Notes: generated by a model from the sequence alone, not told the origin. Numbered from the stretch's first letter, positions 33,596 through 43,273 are shown. The stretch is 64,000 nt of DNA from Bacteroidales bacterium UBA1215 (GCA_002309475.1 DBXJ01000034.1:13102-77101), one strand, 5' to 3'. Numbers and translations are program-made.

Positions 33596-34918
33596 ATGAA
33601 AACTTCCATCAGCAACAAAGAAATTTGGCGAATTGCATGCCCTATCATGTTAGGGTTTATGACACAAACCATCATTTCTTTCACCGACACAGCCTTTTTG
33701 GGGCACTTGGGCATGATAGAACTCAGTGCCTCCATGATGGCAGGTATGTACTATTTTGTTTTCACTACCTTAGCCATGGGGTTTGCTGTCGGCATACAAA
33801 TTTTTATTGCCAGACGCTATGGAGAAGGAAACTTTTCTAATATCGGAAAAATATTTTTTCATGGTGCCTTTTTTGTTTTTCTATTAGGATTGGCACTATT
33901 GAGTATTCTCTATTTCAGTAGCGGACTATTGTTAGATAAAATTATCAGTTCCGACAATATATACACCTCTGCAAAAACATATCTTAATTTCCGTCAATTT
34001 GGAATTATGTTTGTGGTGTTCAACTTTTTGTTCCGCTCGCTCTATGTAGGAATTTCCAACACCAAAGCCATCACCCTGTCAACAGTCATTATGGCCATTG
34101 TAAACATATTTTTAGATTATGCTCTTATTTTTGGTCACTGGGGATTTGCACCAATGGGAATTGCAGGAGCCGCCATTGCATCTTTATCGGCGGAAATATC
34201 AGCATGCTTGTTTTTTATCATATATACCTATTTTGCTGTGCCACAAAAATATGAAATTTTCAAATTTCATTCTATCGACAAATCATTGATGAGTAATCTT
34301 ATCAAAATTGCATTTCCAAGCATGCTACAACGTCTTGCCTCTTTTGGTTCTTGGTTTGTATTTTTTATTATGATAGAAAAGATGGGAGAAATGGCAATCG
34401 GCATATCCTCCTTGGTTCGAAGTGTGTATATGGTGCTCGTTATTCCTTCATTTGCCTTCGCCTCAACTGCCAATACTCTTACAAGCAGATTGATCGGTGA
34501 AGGTCGTAGCGAAGAAGTGTTTTCTACGCTATGGAAAATTATTAAAAACAGTGTTCTCTGTGCATTGCCCTTAGCTTTGATTGTTTGTATTATCCCATTG
34601 CAAGTTATACAAATTTATACCGATGATATTACATTGGCCACACTGGCACAACCCACCATTTATATAATAGCCGTTGCCACGTTGATACTTTCAGGCAGCA
34701 CCATTTTCTTCGAATCTGTTTCAGGCACCGGCAACACACATGCCGCCTTTGTAATAGAATGTAGCATCATCGGCACCTATTTAATCTACATTTATTTCAT
34801 GTCAATCTTAGTTCCTATCCATTTTGTCTGGACTGCAGAATGGCTCTACAATTTTTTCATTGGTCTATTTTCTTTCATCTATCTCAAAAAAGCTCCTTGG
34901 CAAAAGAAAAAACTCTAA
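33596..34918 (+). CDS. MATE family efflux transporter
   Basis: A 440-residue protein with about 12 membrane helices in two homologous halves. The first has WRIACPIMLGFMTQTIISFTDTAFLGHLG (about 9-37) and the second FPSMLQRLASFGSWFVFFIMI. The conserved SVSGTGNTHAAF is near residue 385, and an internal GAAIASLSAEI. MATE pumps export cationic drugs, dyes or metabolites using Na+ or H+ gradients; DinF/NorM subtype and substrate cannot be fixed. The gene is monocistronic, with its own promoter just upstream, and the deaminase operon runs the other way. Confidence 0.88.
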   Translation: MKTSISNKEIWRIACPIMLGFMTQTIISFTDTAFLGHLGMIELSASMMAGMYYFVFTTLAMGFAVGIQIFIARRYGEGNFSNIGKIFFHGAFFVFLLGLALLSILYFSSGLLLDKIISSDNIYTSAKTYLNFRQFGIMFVVFNFLFRSLYVGISNTKAITLSTVIMAIVNIFLDYALIFGHWGFAPMGIAGAAIASLSAEISACLFFIIYTYFAVPQKYEIFKFHSIDKSLMSNLIKIAFPSMLQRLASFGSWFVFFIMIEKMGEMAIGISSLVRSVYMVLVIPSFAFASTANTLTSRLIGEGRSEEVFSTLWKIIKNSVLCALPLALIVCIIPLQVIQIYTDDITLATLAQPTIYIIAVATLILSGSTIFFESVSGTGNTHAAFVIECSIIGTYLIYIYFMSILVPIHFVWTAEWLYNFFIGLFSFIYLKKAPWQKKKL

Positions 34919-34983
34919 ATTTCAATACTATACATAAAGAAAAAACTTTCTTTGAAATCTTTGCCCATTTCAACAAAAAGTTG

Positions 34984-34992
34984 TATATTTGC
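34984..34992 (+). promoter_or_regulatory. Promoter -7 motif for glnA
   Basis: TATATTTGC, 54 bases upstream of the glutamine synthetase ATG, with a TTG just upstream. Confidence 0.6.
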
Positions 34993-35046
34993 AAATTACT
35001 TTCATTTGAAATATTAAAAAAATAAAATACAATAAATAAATTAGGT

Positions 35047-36552
35047 ATGAGTACAGCAGAAAAAAATTACCTTAACCCATTGGTTAAGTTTTTAGGCAAG
35101 AACCCTGACGAATTTACAAAGAAAGACATTCTTCAATACATCAAAGAGAATGACATTGCAATTGTTGATTTTCACTATGTTGGTGGAGATGGACGTATCA
35201 AAACGCTCAACTTTGTTGTTTCAGATGAAGAATACATTGAACAAGTGCTTACTTTCGGCGAACGCGTAGATGGTTCTAGTTTATTCTCCTTTGTACAAGC
35301 AGGCTCCAGCGATTTATATGTAATTCCTCGCTTCAGCACAGCTTTTGTAGACCCATTCAACGAACTGCCGACACTTGGCATCATGTGTTCGTATTATACA
35401 AAAGACGGTCAACCATTGGAAATTTCTCCGGAACATGTTTTACACAAAGCAGCAGCATCTTTTACAAAAGTTACCGGCATGAAATTCCAAACGATGGGCG
35501 AATTGGAATACTATGTCATCGGTGATGAAGAAGATTTATTCAAAGCCACCGACCAAAAAGGTTATCATGAATCAAGTCCTTTCACCAAGTTTGAAAGCTT
35601 CCGCAGAGAATGCATGTATCAAATTGCAAAAGCCGGCGGCATGATAAAATATGGTCACTCCGAAGTCGGCAATTTTACATTAGACGGCAGAATCTACGAA
35701 CAAAATGAGATAGAATTTTTGGTTACAGATGTAGAACAATCAGCATTACAGCTTATTATGGCTAAATGGATTATCCGTCGTTTGGCTTATGAATATGGAT
35801 TAGATGTTACCTTTGCACCAAAAATCACTGTCGGAAAAGCCGGAAGCGGCATGCACATTCACACTCGCATTGTAGATAACAATGGTAAAAATGCCATGGT
35901 GACAGACGGACAATTGAACGAAACTGCTCGCAAAGCCATCGCCGGCTACATGGAATGTGCTCCATCTTTAACAGCATTCGGCAATATGAATCCGACTTCT
36001 TATTTCCGTTTGGTTCCACATCAAGAAGCTCCTACTACCGTTTGTTGGGGTGACAGAAATCGTTCTGTATTGGTACGTGTTCCTCTCGGATGGACTGCCA
36101 AAACCGACATGGTTTCCAACGAAAATCCATTAGAAACACCAACTACAACCGATGGTTCGCAAAAACAAACTGTTGAATTCAGATGTCCGGACGGCTCTGC
36201 CAACATTTATTTGCTATTGGCAGGCTTGACAGTTGCCGCTCGTACCGGTTGGGAAATGGAAAATGCTTTAGACAAAGCAAAAGAAACCTATGTAGATGTT
36301 AATATTTTCGAAGATAAATATAAAGATTTGGTGGCTAACTTAAAGAGTCTGCCAACATCTTGCTGGGAATCTGCAGAAATGTTAAACAGCCAAAGAGCTA
36401 TCTTTGAAAAATACGATGTATTTACACCGGAAATTATCAATGGTGTAATTGATATCTTAAAATCTCACAATGACAAGAATCTACGACAAGAATTAGAACA
36501 AAATCCTGACAAAATGATGGAGATTGTTAAAGAATTTTATCATTGTGGTTAA
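35047..36552 (+). CDS. glnA: Glutamine synthetase
   Basis: The 501-residue enzyme has the beta-grasp domain (about 30-120: VDFHYVGGDGRIK, DGSSLFSFV) and the catalytic domain. The catalytic part includes ELEYYV (metal Glu), NEIEFLV, the GSGMHIHTRI ATP/Glu site (about 272), NPTSYFRLVPHQEAPTTVCWGDRNRS (about 315-340) and VEFRCPDGSANIYL. It makes glutamine from glutamate and ammonia and is central to nitrogen assimilation. The length fits a type I-like GlnA as found in Bacteroidota. No Tyr adenylylation site is evident in the expected loop; this is a cautious reading. A hairpin terminator follows. Confidence 0.93.
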   Translation: MSTAEKNYLNPLVKFLGKNPDEFTKKDILQYIKENDIAIVDFHYVGGDGRIKTLNFVVSDEEYIEQVLTFGERVDGSSLFSFVQAGSSDLYVIPRFSTAFVDPFNELPTLGIMCSYYTKDGQPLEISPEHVLHKAAASFTKVTGMKFQTMGELEYYVIGDEEDLFKATDQKGYHESSPFTKFESFRRECMYQIAKAGGMIKYGHSEVGNFTLDGRIYEQNEIEFLVTDVEQSALQLIMAKWIIRRLAYEYGLDVTFAPKITVGKAGSGMHIHTRIVDNNGKNAMVTDGQLNETARKAIAGYMECAPSLTAFGNMNPTSYFRLVPHQEAPTTVCWGDRNRSVLVRVPLGWTAKTDMVSNENPLETPTTTDGSQKQTVEFRCPDGSANIYLLLAGLTVAARTGWEMENALDKAKETYVDVNIFEDKYKDLVANLKSLPTSCWESAEMLNSQRAIFEKYDVFTPEIINGVIDILKSHNDKNLRQELEQNPDKMMEIVKEFYHCG

Positions 36553-36562
36553 ACAATTTTTT

Positions 36563-36595
36563 AATGCACATCTCGTTAAGAGATGTGCATTTTTT
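36563..36595 (+). terminator. Terminator of glnA
   Basis: A 12-base stem AATGCACATCTC / GAGATGTGCATT with loop GTTAA and a T run; the next gene starts only about 16 bases later. Confidence 0.85.
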
Positions 36596-36610
36596 AATTA
36601 AAAGACACTC

Positions 36611-37261
36611 GTGTTTCTATCATTTTTAGAAGGATTGTTGTTAGGATTGCCCTTTGTCATTGTCATTGGGCCGGCTTTTTTTGCAATTTTGCAAACAAGC
36701 ATGAACAAAGGATTCTATTCCGGCATGCAATTAGCCATCGGCATTGCCTTAAGCGATAGTTTGCTTATGTTTGGATGCTATTTCGGCTTGATGCGATTTT
36801 TTGCCAACGACACTTTCCAAATCATAATAGGATTTTTAGGAACTGCTGTTTTAATGATATATGGCATCTATCTTTTTCTCCGGACAAAACTTCCACAAAC
36901 AAAAAATGACATAGAAATTCCGCTCCCTCTGAAAATCAAATGGGGAGACGTATTTACTCAAATCGGCAAAGGATTCTTTCTCAATATTATGAATCCATTT
37001 TTGTGGATGATGTGGCTGGCGATTGTTGTTTCTGCTACCAGTAATCGAACAACTGCTAATGCAGTAATATTTCTTATCGGTATAGAAATCATGATATTTT
37101 CAACCGATACCTTGAAATCTTATTTCGCCAACAAAATTTCCCACCTGCTTTCTCCCAAACTAATCTTCTATAGCAACAAAGTGGTGGGAGGATTGTTGAT
37201 GTTGTTTTCAGTGATATTGTGTGTCCGCACAATAGGGCATTTTATTTTCCACCTATTTTAA
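36611..37261 (+). CDS. LysE/RhtB family exporter
   Basis: A 216-residue membrane protein with six predicted helices and the LysE signature near the N-terminus (LPFVIVIGPAFFAILQTSMNKGF) plus NIMNPFLWMMW in the second half. The family exports amino acids such as lysine, threonine or homoserine. The start is GTG; the first ATG lies past the signature, so the GTG is required. It begins close behind the glnA terminator without a recognisable TAnnTTTGC motif. Expression may therefore rely on readthrough or a promoter overlapping the hairpin. The rhomboid gene follows after 9 bases. Confidence 0.85.
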   Translation: MFLSFLEGLLLGLPFVIVIGPAFFAILQTSMNKGFYSGMQLAIGIALSDSLLMFGCYFGLMRFFANDTFQIIIGFLGTAVLMIYGIYLFLRTKLPQTKNDIEIPLPLKIKWGDVFTQIGKGFFLNIMNPFLWMMWLAIVVSATSNRTTANAVIFLIGIEIMIFSTDTLKSYFANKISHLLSPKLIFYSNKVVGGLLMLFSVILCVRTIGHFIFHLF

Positions 37262-37270
37262 TCCATCTGC

Positions 37271-37882
37271 ATGAGCATCAACTTTTTCATTATCATCATC
37301 ACTTGTGCTGTTTCTATCATTTCTTTTCGACAAGCATCATGGTTCAACCGCTTGTGTTTTAGTCCGACAGCCATCGTTCAATATAATCAATGGGATAGAA
37401 TGATTTCCTATGGATTTGTACATGCTAATTGGTCTCACTTGCTTATTAATATGTTTGTTCTTTATATGTTTGGTTCTATTGTAGAAGATACTTACTGCTA
37501 CTTGTGGGACAACTGGGGAAAATTTATGTATCTAATTCTTTATCTTTCTGCCATTATAGTTTCCACATTACCGGATTTTATCAAACACAAAGAAGACTAC
37601 AACTACATCGCTATTGGGGCTTCAGGAGCTACCTCTGCCATTGTATTCGCATCCATTTTGCTTTTCCCGACACAAAAATTATATCTTTTCTTTATTCCCA
37701 TCGGCATTCCAGCTGTTATTTTCGGCATCGGATATCTCGCCTATTCCGCCTATATGAACAAACACGGACAAGACAACATCGGCCACAACACACATTTTTG
37801 GGGTGGCATTTATGGATTTGTTTTCAGTTTGATTTTCAAACCTCAACTTTTCATCGAATTTTTAGATAAAATATTCCACTAA
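37271..37882 (+). CDS. Rhomboid family intramembrane serine protease
   Basis: This 203-residue protein has about six helices. WSHLLINMFVLYMFG (about 55-69) is the family's H-x-x-x-N segment that helps form the oxyanion hole. The catalytic serine is in IGASGATSAIVFA (about 116-128) and the catalytic histidine in NTHFWGGIYGFVF (about 175-187). Rhomboids cleave single-span membrane proteins in the bilayer. Natural substrates are unknown. The stop overlaps by 4 bases the convergent stop of the barrel-protein gene. Confidence 0.85.
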   Translation: MSINFFIIIITCAVSIISFRQASWFNRLCFSPTAIVQYNQWDRMISYGFVHANWSHLLINMFVLYMFGSIVEDTYCYLWDNWGKFMYLILYLSAIIVSTLPDFIKHKEDYNYIAIGASGATSAIVFASILLFPTQKLYLFFIPIGIPAVIFGIGYLAYSAYMNKHGQDNIGHNTHFWGGIYGFVFSLIFKPQLFIEFLDKIFH

Positions 37883-39798
37883 TCGTGGAATCGCCATGCA
37901 ATGCCTACGGCAAAACCCATATCTTTGCTGGGATAATGTGGTGTAAAATAATAATTTCTTCCAAACAAACCCGCCCAAGCATGTGTCCATTTAGCTTGTA
38001 AAACAAATCGATTTATTTTTGCTTTCAAAAATACATCTAAATAACCATAATTGCCAACTTTAGTATCCGATTGAAGATAAAATTGTTGCAAAGCCGGATT
38101 GTATGCATCGGCATAGTAAGATGTATTGTACAAGAAATCCAAACCTAACACCACAAATAATTTTTCCTCTAATTTCTTTTTGCAGAAATAAAACCCGTAA
38201 AACATCGTTTGTCTGGTGGCAAAAACAGGAATGTGCAACTGCTTGTTGTCACAATATTGCAGATACATATTTGCCGTCCAGCCAAAACCTTTGATAGTAA
38301 ACGGAATATATGCTGCCAATTGATAAACATTGGTCAATTTGTCCATCTGCATTACCTTGCTTTTTTCTTGAAAAACAGTGTAATGATTCAACATATAATA
38401 ATTTGCACTAATCTCATAGGACAAATATTTCCATTTAACATCAACAAGGAAGTTTTGCTGCTTTTTTAAATGATTGTTCCACAAATAATTGTTGGATAAA
38501 TAATGCGAAAAAATATAATCGGGTGAAAAATTATAAAATTTCACATCTGTCTCTATGGTATGTTGCCATGTATGTTGCTTGCCAATATCCAGACATACAT
38601 TTCCTTCAACCGTTACATCTCCTGCATTGTAGCCGTTGATAGTAAAATACGCATCTGCAGCTATTTCTAAACGACCAAACAATCTTGTCTGTATGGTGGC
38701 AAATGGAGTGAATTGGTTGTCTAAAAATCGACCGGTGGTATCATATACCATATTCAAAGAATGATTGACACCTGCCGCTAAATGAAGAAAATACGGTTTT
38801 TCAATAATGGTATCTTCAGGCATATAACTTGACCAATAGACACTGTTTTTCAACTGACGAAAACGAATGCGGGTGTAGGTGGTATCATTATTAAATAAAT
38901 GATAATCATAAAAATCGGTTGCCGACACTTCATCGTCATGAAAAATATATCTTGTAGCATGATAGTCCAAATCGTGAACTATATAACCGACATTCACCTT
39001 TCTTTTATCTTCTTTTGCATTAGGAGAAATGGATAAATAATGCCTTAAAAAAATATGATTGTCCATTGTATTATTTTCTGCAGTCGTAAAATGAACATCT
39101 AACAGACGCACATTTTTTTTCGCAGCAAAGGCAGTATCGTACAAAATACCTCCGTTTTCACCCAACTTCATCATTGTAAAAGAATAATATAGTTTTATAC
39201 CATATCGTCGATTGGGCATCACATAGTCTAAACCCACACCAACATTGACATCTCTTAATGCTTGATTGACATAGCGACCTTCTGCTAAGATAGTTTCCAA
39301 ACCTGCATTCAATGTCAGACCTTCGTAAATATGTTGTGCATGAGTAGCCGAAAAGTGATTTTCTTTTCCGGAAGCAAAATCGTATGATAAATTGGTATAA
39401 ACTGTCGGCAATGAATAAATTTTCCAATTTTCAAACGTCCTCAAATAACTATCATAAGGCAATTGTTTATACTGAAAGCCATGTTTACGAGAAAAATTAA
39501 AATTCATTGCTTTTTGTGCCTGTCCAAAACAACCTAAAGTAGCATAAAGATGATGACTATTTAAGGAAATATCTTCACAATAAGCATTCAATACTGATGT
39601 ATCTATCAATTGCAAATCCTTACATTTGGCAATAGAAGTATTGAGATAATAAAAATAGGCAGGAGCATAATTCAAACCTCCTTCTTTATCCATCGTAGCG
39701 GTAGTGTCTTCGTTTGTTGTTTCCTGAGCAAACAAATTGCCACTGCCTATCATCAAAATGGACAACACAAAAAATGCTCTTACATATTTTACAAACAT
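37879..39798 (-). CDS. Outer-membrane beta-barrel, Porin_10-like
   Basis: This 639-residue protein has a signal peptide (MFVKYVRAFFVLSILMIGSGNLFAQ) and then many alternating beta segments with aromatic girdles through the C-terminal WKYLSYEISANYYML and MGFAVGIAWRFHD strands. The early region with YATLGCFGQAQKAMNF, TVYTNLSYDFASGKENHFSATHAQHIYEGLTL and related repeats matches the putative porin (Porin_10) family of Bacteroidota. The role in diffusion or adhesion is not established. The terminal residue pattern (aromatic near the end) suits BAM insertion. The promoter motif lies only 3 bases before the ATG (see findings). Confidence 0.75.
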   Translation of the reverse strand: MFVKYVRAFFVLSILMIGSGNLFAQETTNEDTTATMDKEGGLNYAPAYFYYLNTSIAKCKDLQLIDTSVLNAYCEDISLNSHHLYATLGCFGQAQKAMNFNFSRKHGFQYKQLPYDSYLRTFENWKIYSLPTVYTNLSYDFASGKENHFSATHAQHIYEGLTLNAGLETILAEGRYVNQALRDVNVGVGLDYVMPNRRYGIKLYYSFTMMKLGENGGILYDTAFAAKKNVRLLDVHFTTAENNTMDNHIFLRHYLSISPNAKEDKRKVNVGYIVHDLDYHATRYIFHDDEVSATDFYDYHLFNNDTTYTRIRFRQLKNSVYWSSYMPEDTIIEKPYFLHLAAGVNHSLNMVYDTTGRFLDNQFTPFATIQTRLFGRLEIAADAYFTINGYNAGDVTVEGNVCLDIGKQHTWQHTIETDVKFYNFSPDYIFSHYLSNNYLWNNHLKKQQNFLVDVKWKYLSYEISANYYMLNHYTVFQEKSKVMQMDKLTNVYQLAAYIPFTIKGFGWTANMYLQYCDNKQLHIPVFATRQTMFYGFYFCKKKLEEKLFVVLGLDFLYNTSYYADAYNPALQQFYLQSDTKVGNYGYLDVFLKAKINRFVLQAKWTHAWAGLFGRNYYFTPHYPSKDMGFAVGIAWRFHD

Positions 39799-39801
39799 GT
39801 T

Positions 39802-39810
39802 GCAAAGATA
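39802..39810 (-). promoter_or_regulatory. Promoter -7 motif for Porin_10-like gene
   Basis: TATCTTTGC on the minus strand, ending 3 bases before the ATG at 39798, which would give an almost leaderless message. Confidence 0.65.
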
Positions 39811-39898
39811 ACATTTTTTTGCCTAACTTTTTTCAATTGCAACTTTTAAGCAATTTTTTATTTTCATTTTCGTTTTTTACATTAAATATTTATTCAAA

Positions 39899-40528
39899 AT
39901 GGTGGAAATAGATACAAATTTGGCAGATTATATCAATAAAAATATTATTCCGCAATATGCTCATTTTGACCATGCTCACAATCTTGACCATGTTCAAACA
40001 GTTATCAAAACAAGTTTAGAATTGGCAGCTCACTACCAAGTAAATATCAATATGGTGTTTACTATTGCCGCCTATCACGATTTAGGCATTGCCATTGACC
40101 GCGATACACATCATATTGAATCGGGAAAAATTCTTTTAGCCGACAACAATCTTAAAAAATGGTTTTCAGAAGAGAAAATCGGCATCATGAAAGAAGCCGT
40201 TGAAGACCATCGAGCCTCATCTAAAACAGCCCCTCGAAGCATTTACGGAAAAATTGTCGCAGAAGCCGATAGGGATATTTCCACACACAAGATTTTGCTT
40301 CGCACCATTCAATTCGGCTTGGACAAATATCCTAACGAAAGCAAAGAATTTCATTATCAACGATTTCTACAACATTTGAACGAAAAATACGCCGAAGGCG
40401 GCTATTTAAAATTATGGATACCATATTCCGACAATGCCGCCAATTTGAAAAAATTGCAAATGCTGATAAAAGATAAAAATCGACTTAGACAAGCATTTGA
40501 AAAAATTTTCACTAAAATTCATCCATAA
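39899..40528 (+). CDS. HD-domain phosphohydrolase
   Basis: A 209-residue HD-fold protein: first metal His in HAHNLDHVQTV (about 25-35), the HD pair in AAYHDLGIAI (about 58-67), HHIESG, a further His in EDHRASS (about 103-109) and Asp in AEADRDIS (about 122-129). HD hydrolases act on nucleotides or phosphodiesters; the closest general type is the uncharacterised bacterial HD phosphohydrolase of about 200 residues. Substrate unknown. The gene is followed by a strong terminator hairpin that also serves the convergent PorE-like gene. Confidence 0.75.
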   Translation: MVEIDTNLADYINKNIIPQYAHFDHAHNLDHVQTVIKTSLELAAHYQVNINMVFTIAAYHDLGIAIDRDTHHIESGKILLADNNLKKWFSEEKIGIMKEAVEDHRASSKTAPRSIYGKIVAEADRDISTHKILLRTIQFGLDKYPNESKEFHYQRFLQHLNEKYAEGGYLKLWIPYSDNAANLKKLQMLIKDKNRLRQAFEKIFTKIHP

Positions 40529-40560
40529 AAAAAAGCAGCGAAAATCGCTGCTTTTTTTTT
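40529..40560. terminator. Bidirectional terminator between HD and PorE-like genes
   Basis: A-tract, stem AGCAGCGA, AAA loop, TCGCTGCT, T-tract: an intrinsic terminator for both converging genes. Confidence 0.85.
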
Positions 40561-40573
40561 ACATTAATATTTA

Positions 40574-43096
40574 TTATTTCTTATCGAAGATAAGTTTTTG
40601 ATTTGCCTTATCGATTCTATAAGTACCGAAGTTGTCTTCAAATGTTTCTCTTCCGATTACTACAGGAACTTTTTGTCCTTTTACAACCGTCATTTCCACA
40701 TTTTCCATCACATCATCGCTAATACGTAAAGTTTGTAGATAAACTTTCACGCCATCAATGATAGTACCATCTTCAGCTACAATAGCCTTTTCTCCCAATT
40801 CAAAGTCACCTACAGTGATAATAGCTTCTTTCAAAAATGCCATGGCTTGATCGTATGAAATAGTCATTTTTTCACCTTTAGGTTCCAATAAGAATTTCAT
40901 TGTTTTGCTATTCAAATAGCAAGTACCATAAGTTAAGTCTTCATCTGTCTCAACCGGAATAGAAACTTCTGTTACGATATTGACAATGGATGCTCCGCCG
41001 TCTTCTACTGCATCTACATGTCCTTTTGGAACATAATCGTCTCTTAGAATCATAAATTCAGTACGACGATTCAAATCGTGAGCGGCTTCTTGGTCTTTCT
41101 TCGGCAAACTCAAGATGAAAGCACTATCCAAAACAGTTCCTTTTTTGAAAGTAATACCTCTTGATACTTTATCTTTTTCCAAAACGCGAGGTACTTTTTC
41201 ACCATAACCTTTTGCTACCAAACGGTCAGGATCTATACCCGATTCTATCAAGAAACGTACGCAAGATTCTGCACGACGTTGTGACAAGGTATCATTGGTC
41301 ATTGGAATAGGTCTAAAGTCGGTGTGAGAACGCAACTCAATAACCAAAGTCGGGTTATCTTGCATAATCTTCAACAAACCACGCAAAGAATCTTCATATT
41401 GCGGTTTCAAATCCCATTTTGCCAAATCGTACAAAATATCAGGCAAAACAACCGGTTCTTTCGGAATAGGATTGATTAAGAAATCATGACGCAAGTCTTT
41501 ATTTTCGGTTAATCCTACTGTGGTTTCTCTACCTTTACAATTATCATTTTCATAATAACCGCTCTTTTGCACCAACAAATCATAAGTCAATTCACCCAAA
41601 ACTTTTGTTTTGTCAAAACTATAATAACCTTTTACATCGGTAGTGGTTTTATAAGAAACTCCATTTGATGCAGTTAGAGTAACTGTTGCTCCGTCAACAT
41701 ATTGTCTAGTAACGCTATCTCTTACATAACCGGAAATGGTGAAAACCAACGGGCGGAGTTTAAATGTCCAAATATCATCCATTCCTTTGCCACCGGCACG
41801 ATTAGAGGTGAAATATCCTTTTTCTACAAAAGGAAATCCTGATGCAGGATCTATTACATTGGAATGGTCGAAAATAATACCATAGTCATCTGCTTCGGAA
41901 TTGATAGGATATTTTAAATTTTCCGGAGTAGTCCACTCTCCATTGACTTTTTTAGTTCTAAAAATATCATAACCACCTAAACCGACATGTCCTTTGGAAG
42001 AGAAATATAAAGTGGAATCATTTTCCAAAGATGGGAACATTTCGTGGTCTCCACTATTGACAACAGTACCTAAGTTAACAGGATTTTCAAATGGTTTGCT
42101 TTTTTTACTACGAGAAATAGACCATAAATCGTAACCGCCATTTGTTCCCGGCATATCCGAAACAAATATCAACTCTAATTCATCGCTGGAAATACAAGGA
42201 TGAACATAGTCGAATGAATCCGGACCTATTTTTATTTCTGTAGGTGCACCCCAAGATTTTCCTTTTTTAGTAACTTGATACAATTTACAATAAGAAAGAG
42301 TCTTTTTTTCGTTAGGACAACGAGTAAAATACATAGTTGTTCCTTTAGGATTGAAAGTGGCTTCACCTTCGTTGGCATCCGAATTGACAATATTTTCTTT
42401 ATCTAACAAAACAGGAGTAGTCCATTCCCCCGGAAAATCTACCAATTTGCTTTTTGGTTTGGTAGTGCTATATAAATCTGAAAATGCCTGACCTGACCAT
42501 ACATCCATATTTTTACCGGTACTACCTTCTCGAGAAGAAGTAAATACTATTTGATTTTCTTTAGTAGGAAGCCCCCATGCCGGAGACCAATCACTTTGAG
42601 CAGTATTCCATTTTTTCATGTTCTCCACCTCATGACGAGTTGGATTATTAATCCACTGCGGAGCTACTTTACAAGATTCTATTCTAGATTCTACTCTCGG
42701 ATCTTTTGGACGCAATTTCTGATATTTTTCATAATACTTCAAAGCGGTCGGATAATCCTTTTTAATTCTATAAATATCTGCTAAACGCAAGAAAATAAGC
42801 GGATTGTCTTTTTGATAATTGACTTTTTCCAAACGCAAATATTGTTGCTCTGCTTTTTTCAAATCTCCGCTCATGGAATAGCATTCTGCCATACGGAACA
42901 TAATACGGCGTTTTTCAACCGGATTCTTCTTAACTTTTCCGTATGCTTTTTTATATAATTCCGCTGCTTCTGTGTATTGAAACGTTGCAAACGCTTTGTC
43001 AGCTTCGGCAGATGGAGATTTTTGAGCAAATGCTGAAATATTGATTATCAGCATCATGGCAAACAAATAACCTAACTTTCGTAATCCTTTAATCAT
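40574..43096 (-). CDS. PorE-like OmpA-family lipid/peptidoglycan-linked protein with extra C-terminal domain
   Basis: An 840-residue exported protein. Layout: signal peptide (1-24); TPR repeats (about 28-145); beta-propeller of PD40 type (about 150-440: SDWSPAW, GEATFNPKGTTMYFTR, HPCISSDELELIFVSD, EMFPSLENDSTLYFSS); carboxypeptidase-regulatory-like domain (about 450-540); OmpA C-terminal domain (about 552-690: HTDFRPIP, LSQRRAESC, LVAKGYGE, LNRRTEF). This order matches PorE of the type IX secretion system, which anchors the complex to peptidoglycan. After it come about 120 extra residues (about 720-840) resembling a retropepsin-like domain with a lost active site. The other T9SS genes are not in the window, so a related peptidoglycan-binding role is possible. 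Confidence 0.8.
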   Translation of the reverse strand: MIKGLRKLGYLFAMMLIINISAFAQKSPSAEADKAFATFQYTEAAELYKKAYGKVKKNPVEKRRIMFRMAECYSMSGDLKKAEQQYLRLEKVNYQKDNPLIFLRLADIYRIKKDYPTALKYYEKYQKLRPKDPRVESRIESCKVAPQWINNPTRHEVENMKKWNTAQSDWSPAWGLPTKENQIVFTSSREGSTGKNMDVWSGQAFSDLYSTTKPKSKLVDFPGEWTTPVLLDKENIVNSDANEGEATFNPKGTTMYFTRCPNEKKTLSYCKLYQVTKKGKSWGAPTEIKIGPDSFDYVHPCISSDELELIFVSDMPGTNGGYDLWSISRSKKSKPFENPVNLGTVVNSGDHEMFPSLENDSTLYFSSKGHVGLGGYDIFRTKKVNGEWTTPENLKYPINSEADDYGIIFDHSNVIDPASGFPFVEKGYFTSNRAGGKGMDDIWTFKLRPLVFTISGYVRDSVTRQYVDGATVTLTASNGVSYKTTTDVKGYYSFDKTKVLGELTYDLLVQKSGYYENDNCKGRETTVGLTENKDLRHDFLINPIPKEPVVLPDILYDLAKWDLKPQYEDSLRGLLKIMQDNPTLVIELRSHTDFRPIPMTNDTLSQRRAESCVRFLIESGIDPDRLVAKGYGEKVPRVLEKDKVSRGITFKKGTVLDSAFILSLPKKDQEAAHDLNRRTEFMILRDDYVPKGHVDAVEDGGASIVNIVTEVSIPVETDEDLTYGTCYLNSKTMKFLLEPKGEKMTISYDQAMAFLKEAIITVGDFELGEKAIVAEDGTIIDGVKVYLQTLRISDDVMENVEMTVVKGQKVPVVIGRETFEDNFGTYRIDKANQKLIFDKK

Positions 43097-43204
43097 ATTT
43101 TTAATACGTAAAATTTCAATTTGCTAAAATACTAAAAAAATCAATATCAATCAACTTTTCGTCGATGTTTTTTTTATTTTAAAACAAGCAACTGATTTTC
43201 AACA

Positions 43205-43235
43205 AATAAAAAAGCCGTAACAGAAAGTTACGGCT
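43205..43235 (-). terminator. Terminator of phosphate butyryltransferase gene
   Basis: Stem AGCCGTAAC / GTTACGGCT with a 5-base loop, followed on the minus strand by a T run. Confidence 0.8.
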
Positions 43236-43273
43236 GTAAAATGAATTAAAAAATACAAAATGATTTTCTATTA

